A DNA stretch of 64,000 nucleotides from an uncultured Synergistales bacterium (GTDB lineage: Bacteria; Synergistota; Synergistia; Synergistales; Aminobacteriaceae). Below, one piece after another: positions 1 to 9,465 of the stretch (its first letter is position 1; the number at the start of each line of letters is the position of its first letter). The notes under the pieces were generated by a model, which was not told where the DNA came from, did not search any database, and saw only the letters and a list, made by a program, of their open reading frames with translations. Location: positions 30,595 through 94,594 of the forward strand of contig CAJODC010000007.1 in NCBI GenBank assembly GCA_905233215.1, in the 5' to 3' direction. A program made the translations under genes and the position numbers.

Positions 1-324
1 GACTACATGCCCGTTGCAGGTCTTGCCGGATTTGTCGCAGGTCTTCCAGTTGTCGGCAGAATAATACGCCGAAAAGCTCTCCTTCGCACCGTTGAAAAAT
101 GGAACGGTTATATCTCCCTGCCTAACAGGACGTTCAACAAAAATATTCTCCCTGAAATGTGGGGCAATGTTACGCCCGTCATGGTCGCCGAGAAAATCAA
201 ATCTGAACTTGATGATGACGAACACATGACAGCCATTCATGATGAACTGCTTTCATTTTCGGGCGAAAGCGGAGCGGCTGAGAGGCTCTGCGATATTGCG
301 ACAGGCACGGGGGGAGCGGTATGA
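1..324 (+). CDS. lpxB: Lipid-A-disaccharide synthase, C-terminal end (partial)
   Basis: The reading frame is open from base 1, so the gene begins before the window and only the last 107 codons are seen. The visible part carries the YISLPN stretch followed by a leucine/proline-rich PEMW segment and a charged C-terminal helix. This is the arrangement of the end of LpxB (GT19), where SLPN precedes the conserved 'PEL' region. LpxB joins UDP-diacylglucosamine and lipid X to make the lipid A disaccharide at the inner membrane face. Its stop overlaps the next start by 4 nt (ATGA), so it is translationally coupled to the exporter gene. The ATG at 7 is internal and is not a start. The family call rests on a short C-terminus, but the neighbours msbA and lpxK support it. 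Confidence 0.8.
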   Translation, partial: DYMPVAGLAGFVAGLPVVGRIIRRKALLRTVEKWNGYISLPNRTFNKNILPEMWGNVTPVMVAEKIKSELDDDEHMTAIHDELLSFSGESGAAERLCDIATGTGGAV

Positions 325-2033
325 AAATTTCCGAACCTCTGAGAATGCTGGCAGGTTACACGAAAAAATACAGGCTGAAAATTTTTCTCGCCGTCATCTT
401 CATGTTAGCGTCATCGGGGCTTAATGTCCTTCCGCCTTACTTGTTCAAGTCTGTCGTTGATGATGTCTTAATCTCAAAAAATATTTTCATGCTAAACATC
501 ATCTGTTTCGCCGTGATAGCTATTTTCGGAATCAAGGCTCTGACGATGTACCTTCAGCGTTACTACATGAACGAGGCCGGTCAGGGCGTTGTCATGGACA
601 TTCGCAACGCTCTCTACGATCACATGATGAGAATGAAGTTGGGCACTATTTACGCCTCAAGGACTGGCGAACTCATGAGCAGGATCACGGGCGATGCCGC
701 TACCCTTCAGAACATAGTAACAACAACTTTCATCGACCTGCTCTTCAACCTGATAACCTTCGTGGGAATGTTTGCTTTTATCATTTACATCAACTGGAAA
801 TTGACATGCTTAATCGTTATCGTTCTTCCGTTTGTGGGAATGCTTCTGTCTTTTGCAGGGAAAAAACTCCGTGCAGCAGGCCACAACGTTCAGGAACATT
901 TAGCCGACATTACTGCAACGGCTCAAGAGGCTTTCAGCGCAGTCAGGGTAGTGAGGTCTTTTGCGAACGAAGACGCAGAGCTTGAACGTTTCAGGGAGGC
1001 AGGACGGGGAAATTATGACGCACTGTTGAAGGCTGTGAGCGTTCAAGGGATTTTGGCTGGAGTGATTGAGGTGTTCCTGATATTCGCTCTGGCTGTGGTC
1101 TTCTGGGTTGGAGGAAGGAGCGTCATCAATGGCGACTTGACACCGGGAGAATTGATTTCTTTCACCGGCTACATTGCCTTCATGGTTCAGCCGATAAGGA
1201 GCGTCATGAATCAGATGAGCTACATTCAAACGGGAATAGCGAGCGCGGAAAGAATCTGCGAGATTCTCAGCGTCCCAGCCGAAGATGACACGTCAACAAA
1301 AACTCACATTCCCATAACAGGCCGTATAACTTTCGAGAACGTGTCATTCAGTTACGACTCACAGGAGATTCTTCACGGGATAAACCTCGATGTCAAAGCC
1401 GGAGGAAAAATAGCCATTGTCGGCCCTACAGGTTCGGGAAAATCAACGATTGCCGATTTAATCCCACGCTTCTATGAACCCTCAAAGGGAAGAATCTTGA
1501 TTGACGGCGTGAATATTTCGGACTTCTCATTGAAAGATTTACGGAGACAGATCGGAATAGTTCCTCAGGAATGTATCTTGATGAGAGGGACTATAGCTTT
1601 CAATATCGCTTACGGCCTCGATGAAATTGACATGAACAAAGTAAAAACGGCTGCTGAAATTGCGGACATCAGCGGCTTCATTGAGTCATTGCCTGACGGT
1701 TACAATACGCTTGTCGGCGAAAGAGGCGTAACGCTCTCAGGCGGTCAGCGTCAGAGAATAGCAATAGCACGAGCAGTCATCAGAGATCCGAGAATACTAA
1801 TACTTGACGAGGCTACAAGCTCGCTTGACACAGCATCAGAACAGGCGGTGCAGAAAGCTCTCAATCAGGCCATGAAAGGAAGGACATCAATAATCATCGC
1901 TCACAGGTTAAGCACAATCAAGAACGCTGACAGAATTTATGTCTTGAAGGACGGAACGTTCACGGAGTCGGGGACTCATGAAAATTTGCTCAAAGAAGGC
2001 GGCCTCTATGCTGAATTATACGGAAATCTATAA
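321..2033 (+). CDS. msbA: MsbA-like lipid A flippase, ABC exporter
   Basis: This is a 570-residue half-size ABC exporter. Residues 1-320 form a six-helix type IV exporter membrane domain, with hydrophobic stretches near 20-45, 58-78, 155-195 and 258-282. The nucleotide-binding domain shows Walker A GPTGSGKS at 388-395, signature LSGGQ at 492-496 and Walker B ILILDEA at 512-518, followed by a switch-His region. Proteins of this class flip lipid A-core across the inner membrane using ATP. The fold alone cannot separate MsbA from other multidrug-type exporters, but its position between lpxB and lpxK, with overlaps on both sides, makes lipid A transport the best reading. The ATG at 321 overlaps the lpxB stop. 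Confidence 0.85.
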   Translation: MKISEPLRMLAGYTKKYRLKIFLAVIFMLASSGLNVLPPYLFKSVVDDVLISKNIFMLNIICFAVIAIFGIKALTMYLQRYYMNEAGQGVVMDIRNALYDHMMRMKLGTIYASRTGELMSRITGDAATLQNIVTTTFIDLLFNLITFVGMFAFIIYINWKLTCLIVIVLPFVGMLLSFAGKKLRAAGHNVQEHLADITATAQEAFSAVRVVRSFANEDAELERFREAGRGNYDALLKAVSVQGILAGVIEVFLIFALAVVFWVGGRSVINGDLTPGELISFTGYIAFMVQPIRSVMNQMSYIQTGIASAERICEILSVPAEDDTSTKTHIPITGRITFENVSFSYDSQEILHGINLDVKAGGKIAIVGPTGSGKSTIADLIPRFYEPSKGRILIDGVNISDFSLKDLRRQIGIVPQECILMRGTIAFNIAYGLDEIDMNKVKTAAEIADISGFIESLPDGYNTLVGERGVTLSGGQRQRIAIARAVIRDPRILILDEATSSLDTASEQAVQKALNQAMKGRTSIIIAHRLSTIKNADRIYVLKDGTFTESGTHENLLKEGGLYAELYGNL

Positions 2034-4227
2034 CTGGTACATCGCTCACGCAAAGGGCAAAAGTTACAGCCTATTTCTTGACGTGATACTTTTTCCGCCG
2101 ACTGTCATTCTCGCAATGATAACGGCTCTGTCTGACTTTCTCCACTCTCACGGCCTCATGAAGAGCGAACAGCCTCCTTTGCCCGTAATCAGTGTCGGAA
2201 ATCTCACATACGGCGGTACCAACAAGACACCTTTCGTGATAATGCTGGCACAGTACGCTAAATCAAAAGGCATAAAGCCCGGAATAGTCCTCAGAGGTTA
2301 CAGGGGAAAGGCTCACGAGGCTGTAATAATCATGAACGGTGAGGGCGAACGTGATTTGACGGGCGATGAAGCTCTCATGATTTCGGGGAAACTGCCTGAT
2401 GTGCCTGTTGCCGTTGCCGTGAAAAGAATTGACGGTGTAAAAGCACTCAAAGAGGCTGGAGCTGAACTTGTCATAGCTGACGATGCTTTTCAACACAGGG
2501 CGATGAACAGGGACTGCGATATTGTACTGGTTGACGCTCTATGCCCTGACGGTAACGGTAGACTCTCGCCGTCCGGGATAATGCGTGAGAAGTTCAAAGC
2601 CCTAAAACGCGCTCACATTGTCGTCATCACGAAATCATCAATGGCGGAACGTGAGAAGTTAGCGAAACTTCATGAGAAGCTGAAAAAGTATGTCAACAGT
2701 GAAAATATATTCATGTCTGACATTGACGCTGACGGCTGGCGTTTCAACATTCCTGATGAAGGAAGCTCGGTTTTCGCTTTCTCAGCGACCGGAAGCCCTG
2801 AGACCTTCACACGCTCGCTTGAGGAAAGGGGCTGTAACGTAACGGGAAGCAGGGCATTCACGGATCATCACAAGTACACTCATGATGACGTTAAAACGCT
2901 CAACGCTCTCTCGGTGAACGCAAAATATATCACCTGCACCGAAAAAGATTTAGCGAACATGGCCGGGATTTTGCCCGATGAATTTACGCTGCCTCTTGCT
3001 GTTCCGAAAGTGAAGGTAACTCTGCGTGAGAGTGAAAAATTTTTCGCCCGTCTTGCCGAAGTAATGAGACCTGAAATCGTGATCGCCTCGAACGGTTACG
3101 GCGAGGACGCAATAGCCTCAGTGCTTGCGGTGAAGATGCGTGAGGCTTACCCCGAAGCGAGACTGTCAGCGTTCCCTCTTGTCGGAAGCGGTGAAGCGTT
3201 CAAGCGTGTCGGTGTTGATGTGATGTCGGCAAAATCCGTAACGCCTTCAGCAGGAGTGTTCAAATATTCATTGCGTGAACTTTGGGCTGACTTGAGAGCC
3301 GGACTCCTTCATCAGGTCGCTGAACAGCTCAAGGACTGGCGGAAAGTCTCCCGTAACATTCTCACTCCTGTTTGTGTCGGAGATGTTTACTTGTTGCTGA
3401 ATACTTTGTGGGGAGCTGGAAAGCGTCCTCTTTTTGTTGCTACGGCCAAGACGGTTTATATTTCTGGACACTGGCGCACGGAAAGGGCGTTGATACGTTC
3501 GTTCACCCTCAAGACGTGGACAAGGGACGAGCCTACAGCGGTACAAATCGGGAGGAACGCTTCGTATTCCGGAAGTCCGATAATGGATTTGATTGCTGAC
3601 GGTAAAAGGACTGAAGGAAATGTTATTCTTCTTTTACCGGGAAGCAGGAAGAGTGCGAATAATGACGTGAAAATTCTTCTGTCAGCCGTTGAGATAATGA
3701 ACTCAAAAGGCTATGACAATTTCAGAATGATGCTTGCTCCAACGCTTGATTACGATAAATTTTTTGCCTCGTGCAAAGATGAAGGCTGGACACATTCCGA
3801 CACGGCACTGACGAAGGACGGCGTGAAAATTTCGCTGACTTATGACGAAATCTCGAAGGCTTCGGAAGGAGTGTGCCTGCTCTTGGGAATGGGTGGAACT
3901 GCGAATCAATTATGCGCTGGCTTGGGTATTCCAGTAATCGCTCCTGACAACAAGGGCAAACGTGTCCAGAAAAAATTACTCGGCGACTCGGAGATTCTCA
4001 CTTCAGGGAGTGCCGTTGCTATGGCTGAATGTGCCTTGAGGGTGCTTGACGATGAGAGGCTCTATGACTACATGAGCGTTACGGGGCGTGAGAGAATGGG
4101 CGTGTCGGGAGCGTGTGATGATGTCGTGAGGTACACAAGCGAGACTCTCGGCTGGAAGGTCAGAGAGAATGTCTACAGGAAGCTAGCATCTTCCCCAGTG
4201 TACACAGAGGAAGCCCGACAACGTTGA
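2008..4227 (+). CDS. lpxK: LpxK (tetraacyldisaccharide 4'-kinase) fused to a second LpxB-related domain
   Basis: The protein is about 739 residues, roughly twice a normal LpxK (about 330). Residues 1 to about 350 are LpxK: an N-terminal membrane-anchoring helix, the [13 protein letters not shown] nucleotide loop near residue 65, the DDAFQHR motif near 158 (family DDGFQHR) and a late TEKD motif. From about residue 355 a second domain starts with [10 protein letters not shown] and ends in a GT-B-like half with [19 protein letters not shown]. This resembles the lipid-A-disaccharide-synthase-related family rather than LpxK. LpxK phosphorylates the lipid A 4' position. The role of the second domain is unknown. 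The residue before the P-loop lysine is Asn where LpxK usually has Gly. The ATG at 2008 has an AAGAAGGCGG ribosome site 7 nt upstream and is preferred over the ATG at 1978. The last residues overlap the decayed maf. Confidence 0.85.
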   Translation: MLNYTEIYNWYIAHAKGKSYSLFLDVILFPPTVILAMITALSDFLHSHGLMKSEQPPLPVISVGNLTYGGTNKTPFVIMLAQYAKSKGIKPGIVLRGYRGKAHEAVIIMNGEGERDLTGDEALMISGKLPDVPVAVAVKRIDGVKALKEAGAELVIADDAFQHRAMNRDCDIVLVDALCPDGNGRLSPSGIMREKFKALKRAHIVVITKSSMAEREKLAKLHEKLKKYVNSENIFMSDIDADGWRFNIPDEGSSVFAFSATGSPETFTRSLEERGCNVTGSRAFTDHHKYTHDDVKTLNALSVNAKYITCTEKDLANMAGILPDEFTLPLAVPKVKVTLRESEKFFARLAEVMRPEIVIASNGYGEDAIASVLAVKMREAYPEARLSAFPLVGSGEAFKRVGVDVMSAKSVTPSAGVFKYSLRELWADLRAGLLHQVAEQLKDWRKVSRNILTPVCVGDVYLLLNTLWGAGKRPLFVATAKTVYISGHWRTERALIRSFTLKTWTRDEPTAVQIGRNASYSGSPIMDLIADGKRTEGNVILLLPGSRKSANNDVKILLSAVEIMNSKGYDNFRMMLAPTLDYDKFFASCKDEGWTHSDTALTKDGVKISLTYDEISKASEGVCLLLGMGGTANQLCAGLGIPVIAPDNKGKRVQKKLLGDSEILTSGSAVAMAECALRVLDDERLYDYMSVTGRERMGVSGACDDVVRYTSETLGWKVRENVYRKLASSPVYTEEARQR

Positions 4228-4667
4228 AGTAATCGCCGACAACCCCCTCAACGAGTAAAGCTCCCCTGCCTTGAACCGCGTAAGCTCCGGCCTTGTCATC
4301 ACATTCTCCCGTTGTGAACGTCAGCAACCCTCATCTCACCGTCAGAATACACAGCCAGCCCCGTTATGACTTCGTGTTCACGCCCCGACAAAAGCCTCAG
4401 CATTCTCACAGCGTCATCACGGTCTGAAGGTTTGCCGAGAATCTCGCCGTCAATCACAACGATAGTGTCAGCAGCAATCACGACATCATCAGGGAATGCC
4501 AACGCTCCAGCCTCAGCCTTCAGCCCAGCAAGCCTCCTGCAAAGTTCTGAAGGAGACTCGCCGGGTATTTTTGACTCGTCAGCATCAGGCCTGTAGACCT
4601 CAAACTCAATGCCGATGCTCGAAAGCAGTTCCCTTCGTCTCGGACTTCCTGAGGCAAGAATGATCAT
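4160..4667 (-). pseudogene. maf: maf nucleotide pyrophosphatase, internally deleted and frameshifted
   Basis: The intact-frame part (4667 down to 4299, 122 residues) has the Maf start ILASGSPRRRELL and the catalytic AADTIVV region, then stops early after VADVHNGRM; Maf proteins are near 190 residues. In another frame on the same strand, about 4306 down to 4160, the sequence continues as [19 protein letters not shown] and then [10 protein letters not shown], which is the conserved Maf C-terminus. About 17-20 residues between the two halves are missing and the frame changes, so this is a deletion with frameshift. Maf proteins hydrolyse non-canonical or certain canonical NTPs. The remnant end overlaps the 3' end of lpxK, and the start overlaps uppP by 4 nt. 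A sequencing or assembly error is possible but would have to remove many bases. Confidence 0.85.
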
Positions 4668-5449
4668 GACAGAAACACCGCAGACGTTCCGACAATGAGA
4701 CAGTAAACGCCGAAATACGCCCAGTTCTTAGCGTTCACCAAACGCCTCATCAATATCAATGACAAAAGGCCAAGCACAAAAGCTATCAATGCTCCGGCCA
4801 TGTAACCGTCAGGAAGAAATACAGCTCCGCCAGATTTCATGAACTTCACACACTCAAGCAATGTCGCTCCCAAAATAGCAGGTATCGAAATCAAAAACGA
4901 AAATCGAAATGCCTCCGTTATTCCGAGTCCCATGAAAAGTCCCATAGCTATTGACATTCCAGAGCGTGAAACTCCGGGCAGTACCGCCACGCCTTGAGCA
5001 AGTCCGACAGCAAGAGCGATTTTCAGAAGCGATGAATTTTTCCTTGATGACGCGAAAAATGGAATGAGAATCAATACAAGTCCCGTGAAAATTTCTCCTG
5101 CTCCAACAAGAATCAGGCTCTCAGAAAATTTTTCAGCGGTTGACTTCAAACCGAGACCGATCACAGCCGTTACTGCCGACGCTATAAGCACCGCCCAGCC
5201 GTATGACCAGCCGGAACGCTTTTTTTGACTGAACCAGCCCCCGAACCAGTCCGTCAAAATCTGTACTATATCTCGCCAAAAGTACAGCACTACCGCAAGC
5301 AGTGTCGCAAAATGTAACAGTATGTCGAACGTCAGCATGTTCTCATCAAATCCCATGAATATCTGAAACAGTGCAAGATGTCCCGAACTGCTGACCGGTA
5401 AAAATTCGCAAAGCCCCTGAACCGCTCCCAAAATTATTGAACTTGTCAA
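4664..5449 (-). CDS. uppP: Undecaprenyl-diphosphatase (BacA type)
   Basis: This is a 261-residue polytopic membrane protein of normal family length. The N-terminal motif EFLPVSSSGHL and the later PGVSRSGMS motif are the two active-site segments of UppP/BacA. The enzyme dephosphorylates undecaprenyl diphosphate, returning the lipid carrier for peptidoglycan and O-antigen synthesis, and its loss sensitises cells to bacitracin. The start is TTG at 5449, one base after the RNase J stop, with GAGAAGGAG about 10 nt upstream. It sits in the rnj-uppP-maf transcription unit. Its function links to pbpC upstream and to the lipid-carrier users mraY and the GT26 fusion elsewhere in the window. Confidence 0.95.
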   Translation of the reverse strand: MTSSIILGAVQGLCEFLPVSSSGHLALFQIFMGFDENMLTFDILLHFATLLAVVLYFWRDIVQILTDWFGGWFSQKKRSGWSYGWAVLIASAVTAVIGLGLKSTAEKFSESLILVGAGEIFTGLVLILIPFFASSRKNSSLLKIALAVGLAQGVAVLPGVSRSGMSIAMGLFMGLGITEAFRFSFLISIPAILGATLLECVKFMKSGGAVFLPDGYMAGALIAFVLGLLSLILMRRLVNAKNWAYFGVYCLIVGTSAVFLS

Positions 5450-5450
5450 C

Positions 5451-7193
5451 CTAGAAAAACTCCTTCTCGAAAATATTATTACTGTCTGCGCTCTTCACTG
5501 ATATTACAGGAAGAACGACAGCGAATGATGAGTTACGTTTACGCAGAACATCACGCACCCGTGTTTTTATGGCCTTTCGCAAAGCGTCAGGGTTGGCACG
5601 CCCTCTCATTGACCCGGCAAGCTCCTGCACTGTCTGTTCACTGACGGCGTAAAGTTCCTTGAAGATGTCTGCGCTGTCCTCAGAGATGAATACTCCCTGT
5701 GTCTCAATCGCTATCGGTGCGGCAAGATTCCCTCGTTCGTCAATAGCTGCTGCCACGACCATCACACCGTCTTCGGAGATTTCACGGCGTTCCTTGAGAA
5801 CTTCGCTCTTGATGCTTCCTGCTGCGTTGCCGTCAACTATGACCGCTCCCGATTGAACATGGCCGTGCTTCTTCGGGGGATTGTTGCGGGTGAACGTGAG
5901 GATTTCGCCGTTGTTGACAAGAAAAATATTGCGTGAGGGTATGCCAACTTCCTGCGCTAACTGTGAATGCCTCACCATGTGCTTGTACTCTCCGTGCATG
6001 GGTACGAAGTATTGAGGGCGTGTCAGGTTCAGCATTATCTTTAACTCCTCGCTTGATGCGTGGCCTGATACGTGAATCTGTCTGTCCCTCTCGTAGACTA
6101 CTTCACAGCCTTGAGCGAAGAGTCTGTTGATGGTATTGTTGACGAGTTTTTCATTTCCCGGTATCACTGACGCTAAGAGAAACACTACGTCATGTTCGCC
6201 GAGTTCGATTGATTTATTCTCGCCCCTGCTCATCGTTACGAGACCCGAAAAAGGTTCGCCCTGACTGCCTGTCGTAACTATAACTAGCTGATTGTCCGAA
6301 TATTTCCAGATTTCCTCAATGTTGATGATTATCTTGCTGTCGATTTTGAGATAGCCCGTGTCGCGTGCAAGTTCGGCGTTACGAGTCATGCTTCGTCCCA
6401 AAAACGCTATCTTCCTGTTGAAACGTGCTGAAACGTCTGCGACTTGTTGAATCCTGTGAACGTTGCTGGCGAATGAGGATATTATGATTCTCTTGCTTCG
6501 ATAAGTCCTGAACAGTGTATCAAGCGTGGCAGATATGATTTTTTCCGATGGAGTGAAGCCTTTTTTCTCGGCATTAGTCGAGTCTGAACACAATAGCATT
6601 ACTCCCTTGTCGCCCTCTTCGGCAAACGCTCCGTAATCCGTAACTCTTCCGTCAACAGGAGTCGAGTCCAGCTTGAAATCGCCTGTGTGAACGATTCTTC
6701 CCAAAGGAGTTTCAATCGACAGAGCTACACAGTCAGGTATAGAGTGTGCTACCGCTATGAATCTCACGGTGAAAGAACCGATCTTTATCACATCGCCTGC
6801 TCTTATCTCGTGCATGTCGGGCTTCAACATCGGCAGATCGTCCTGTAGCTTGTTGCGTATCAATCCGAGCGTCAACTGTGTGCCGTAAATAGGAGCTTTG
6901 ATTCTCTGCAATACGTAGGGCAGTCCGCCTGTGTGGTCTTCATGGCCGTGTGTGATGATTAAGGCGAGAATCTTGTCTCTGTTGGACTCAAGATATGATA
7001 TATCCGGCACGATGTAATCAATTCCCGGCAACTCGCTGTCAGGGAATTTCAACCCTGCATCAATCACCAGAATCTCATCGCCGTACTCGAGAACGTACAT
7101 GTTCTTTCCGATCTCGCCCATTCCGCCTAAAGGGATAAAGCACAGCCTGTCCCTGTCAGTTTCGCCGGGTCTGTGTTTGTGAACTCTTGACAT
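5451..7193 (-). CDS. rnj: Ribonuclease J
   Basis: This 580-residue beta-CASP metallo-beta-lactamase matches the RNase J length. The zinc motif THGHEDHTGG lies near residues 81-90, and conserved segments FDLD-like HTGDFK, a GSQGEP segment and HVSGHAS further downstream fit the beta-CASP arrangement. RNase J is a 5'-3' exoribonuclease and endonuclease that matures rRNA and degrades mRNA in bacteria. Presence of RNase J in a diderm supports a non-enterobacterial lineage. The ATG at 7193 has an AAGGAAGG ribosome site. A roughly 90-nt leader with a short hairpin separates it from pbpC, while uppP follows by one base. Confidence 0.95.
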   Translation of the reverse strand: MSRVHKHRPGETDRDRLCFIPLGGMGEIGKNMYVLEYGDEILVIDAGLKFPDSELPGIDYIVPDISYLESNRDKILALIITHGHEDHTGGLPYVLQRIKAPIYGTQLTLGLIRNKLQDDLPMLKPDMHEIRAGDVIKIGSFTVRFIAVAHSIPDCVALSIETPLGRIVHTGDFKLDSTPVDGRVTDYGAFAEEGDKGVMLLCSDSTNAEKKGFTPSEKIISATLDTLFRTYRSKRIIISSFASNVHRIQQVADVSARFNRKIAFLGRSMTRNAELARDTGYLKIDSKIIINIEEIWKYSDNQLVIVTTGSQGEPFSGLVTMSRGENKSIELGEHDVVFLLASVIPGNEKLVNNTINRLFAQGCEVVYERDRQIHVSGHASSEELKIMLNLTRPQYFVPMHGEYKHMVRHSQLAQEVGIPSRNIFLVNNGEILTFTRNNPPKKHGHVQSGAVIVDGNAAGSIKSEVLKERREISEDGVMVVAAAIDERGNLAAPIAIETQGVFISEDSADIFKELYAVSEQTVQELAGSMRGRANPDALRKAIKTRVRDVLRKRNSSFAVVLPVISVKSADSNNIFEKEFF

Positions 7194-7230
7194 ACATTAC
7201 CTTCCTTAATATGTGAAAATTTATATATTT

Positions 7231-7276
7231 CCCGTTCTTGACGGGTGTAAATTCTTCTTCGCTTTTGTATATTATA
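7231..7276 (-). promoter_or_regulatory. Possible rnj promoter -10 and leader hairpin
   Basis: In the pbpC-rnj gap the minus strand shows TATAAT at 7276-7271, inside a near-palindrome TTGTATAATATACAA. Downstream of it CCCGT at 7245-7241 pairs with ACGGG at 7235-7231 (loop of five). No good -35 is visible, and the hairpin lacks a following T-run, so it is not an obvious terminator. Confidence 0.3.
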
Positions 7277-7281
7277 CAAGT

Positions 7282-9465
7282 TTAGAAGAGCTTTTCACTT
7301 TCGGACTTTTTGCCCGGCGTAAATATTTTTACTGTTACGGCTGAACTTTTCCCGTTACCGTCCGTTGCGCTCACAACGTGTTCACCGTCTTCAAGCGAAG
7401 TGAAGAGAGTCTCGCCTGTCTTTGACGAACCGATATATTTCCCGTCAGCGTACCACCACACAAAGCCCTTTGAGCCTTCAGCCTTCAACGGTATTTTCCT
7501 CTCAGTGTCAAAAGGAGCGTTGAAGTATGAAGCTCCCGGAATCGGTGAGATTATCGCCAAATTCTTACCGCCTTGAATGCTGAAACCGGCAGGCATGTTA
7601 CGGGCAACTTTCCCGCCCTTCAGAGCGTGAATGTCGCAAGGCACGGTATGAGTCACGTTTTTGACCGCCCATTCAAGTTTTGTTGACGGACACAAAGCGA
7701 TCGGAGGCTTTCCCGACAATGAGCAGACTTTCCGAGCGATGACATTTTCGGGCATCTCGTACCACGTTGATTTTGGCGACACGGCACGAAGGATTTTTAT
7801 TGCTATCGGCGATGACGCTCTAGCCCCTACGAGTCCTTCCCATGATGAGCCGTCAGCCCTTCCAGCCCACACACATACAGTGTAATCAGGTGTCCAAGCG
7901 CAAGCCCAAGCGTCTCGAAGCCCGTATGATGTCCCTGTCTTCAATGCAACCTGCCATTTCTGATGAGTGGCACGGGCAAGCAGTAACAGTTCACCGTCAT
8001 ACTTGAGCATGTCGCTTACTATCCAGCAGCCTGCGGACGTTGCGATTCTCTCGCTTGTCTGAACGCTGTCCCTCATGAGCTTCAACGGTCTGTGAACACC
8101 GAGTGAGGCAAGAGCAGTATACGCTTCGAGCTGTTCAAGCAGTGTAACCTCACAGCCTCCGAGTATCAGAGAGTCCCCGTAATATTCCGGCGACTGTGTG
8201 AGATGAGCGTAACCGGCGTTCCTCATGAACGAAAGTACACGGTCATTGCCAGCCGAACGAAGTACACGAACCGCAGGAGCGTTCAGAGATTCATGAAGCG
8301 CAGTTCTCGCCGTAACCGCTCCCCTGTAAGTCAGATCGAAATTTCTCGGAGCCCTTCCCGAAAATGCAATCGAAGTGTCAGCAAGCAGTGTTGACGGCGT
8401 TAATATCCCCTGCTCCACCGCTGAGAGGTACGCAAAGGGCTTCAACGTTGAGCCGGGCGAACGGGGCGACCTTCCACAGTCAACCCAAGATGAATCATGG
8501 CTGAAACGAGCGTTGCCGACCCAAGCACAGAGATTAGCCGTCTTGTTGTCCACTACTCCTGCCGATAAAGTTACGTCTGACGGAAAATCATTCAGAGACT
8601 GTCGCAATATCGCCTCAAGTTTCGTCTGAATCTCAATGTCAAGCGTTGTGTCATACCTTCCTGAATGCTGTGGATTTTGTGATAGTAACAACTCGCAGTA
8701 GTGCCACGCTCTTGAAGGCAGATTAAATTTTTGTCTCGGCAATTCCTCAAGGTAAGCCCTTGACGCTGTAGAACGGTCAAAAATTTTCTTGCGTTCCATG
8801 AGAGCGATAATCTCGTTACGGCGTTTCATGGCCGCTTCAGGGTGTCTGTCAGGCCGGTACAATGCAGGGCCGTTCAACATTCCTATCAGCAGGCACGCTT
8901 CACCGGGAGAAATCTGACTCGCTGTCTTGCCGAAATATATCAGGCTCGCCGCTTGAACTCCCCGAATATTTCCGCCGAAGGGAGCAAGGTTCAAATAGCA
9001 TTCAAGAATTTTTGACTTTGACAGTTTGCGCTCAAGTTTCAACGCCATTATGAACTCTCTGATTTTTGTTGACACTGTACGCTTTCGGCCTTCGCGTTCC
9101 GACACTGACAGCCTCACGACTTGAGCGGTTATCGTTGAAGCTCCAGAGACTACTCGGAAGCGTGAAACGTTTTGAGCAGCTGCACGGAGCAATGAAAGGA
9201 AGTCAACGCCGATGTGTGAGAAAAATCTCCCGTCCTCAGCGTTGACGGCGACTAACGGAAGCCATTTGCCCATCTCATCAAGAGGAACGGGGATTATTCG
9301 TTGAGAATCTTGAGACAGTCTGACATGAAACAATCTGCCCTTGATGTCGTACATTACGGGCGATGCCGGGATTTCCGTTACCTGTTCGGAGTTGATGTCA
9401 ATCTTCAGCCACAGAAAAATCAGCAGAGCAAGAGCAGACAGTAACAGTAACAGACATTTCTTCAT
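7282..9465 (-). CDS. pbpC: Penicillin-binding protein 1C-like bifunctional PBP
   Basis: The protein has 727 residues and one N-terminal membrane anchor (residues 4-20). The GT51 glycosyltransferase domain has the EDGRFFSH catalytic glutamate near residue 77. The transpeptidase domain has SXXK as STLK (339-342), SLN at 393-395 and KTGTS at 509-513. The C-terminal 120 residues match the position of the BiPBP_C domain of PbpC. Class A PBPs polymerise and cross-link peptidoglycan at the outer face of the inner membrane. PbpC is usually a non-essential auxiliary synthase, often paired with an alpha-2-macroglobulin, which is not seen here. The start overlaps the nptA stop by 4 nt. Confidence 0.9.
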   Translation of the reverse strand: MKKCLLLLLSALALLIFLWLKIDINSEQVTEIPASPVMYDIKGRLFHVRLSQDSQRIIPVPLDEMGKWLPLVAVNAEDGRFFSHIGVDFLSLLRAAAQNVSRFRVVSGASTITAQVVRLSVSEREGRKRTVSTKIREFIMALKLERKLSKSKILECYLNLAPFGGNIRGVQAASLIYFGKTASQISPGEACLLIGMLNGPALYRPDRHPEAAMKRRNEIIALMERKKIFDRSTASRAYLEELPRQKFNLPSRAWHYCELLLSQNPQHSGRYDTTLDIEIQTKLEAILRQSLNDFPSDVTLSAGVVDNKTANLCAWVGNARFSHDSSWVDCGRSPRSPGSTLKPFAYLSAVEQGILTPSTLLADTSIAFSGRAPRNFDLTYRGAVTARTALHESLNAPAVRVLRSAGNDRVLSFMRNAGYAHLTQSPEYYGDSLILGGCEVTLLEQLEAYTALASLGVHRPLKLMRDSVQTSERIATSAGCWIVSDMLKYDGELLLLARATHQKWQVALKTGTSYGLRDAWACAWTPDYTVCVWAGRADGSSWEGLVGARASSPIAIKILRAVSPKSTWYEMPENVIARKVCSLSGKPPIALCPSTKLEWAVKNVTHTVPCDIHALKGGKVARNMPAGFSIQGGKNLAIISPIPGASYFNAPFDTERKIPLKAEGSKGFVWWYADGKYIGSSKTGETLFTSLEDGEHVVSATDGNGKSSAVTVKIFTPGKKSESEKLF

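Noticed and set aside
3372..3599. Alternative-frame reading frame inside the lpxK fusion
   Set aside because: It has no ribosome site, and the fusion gene reads through with family motifs on both sides.
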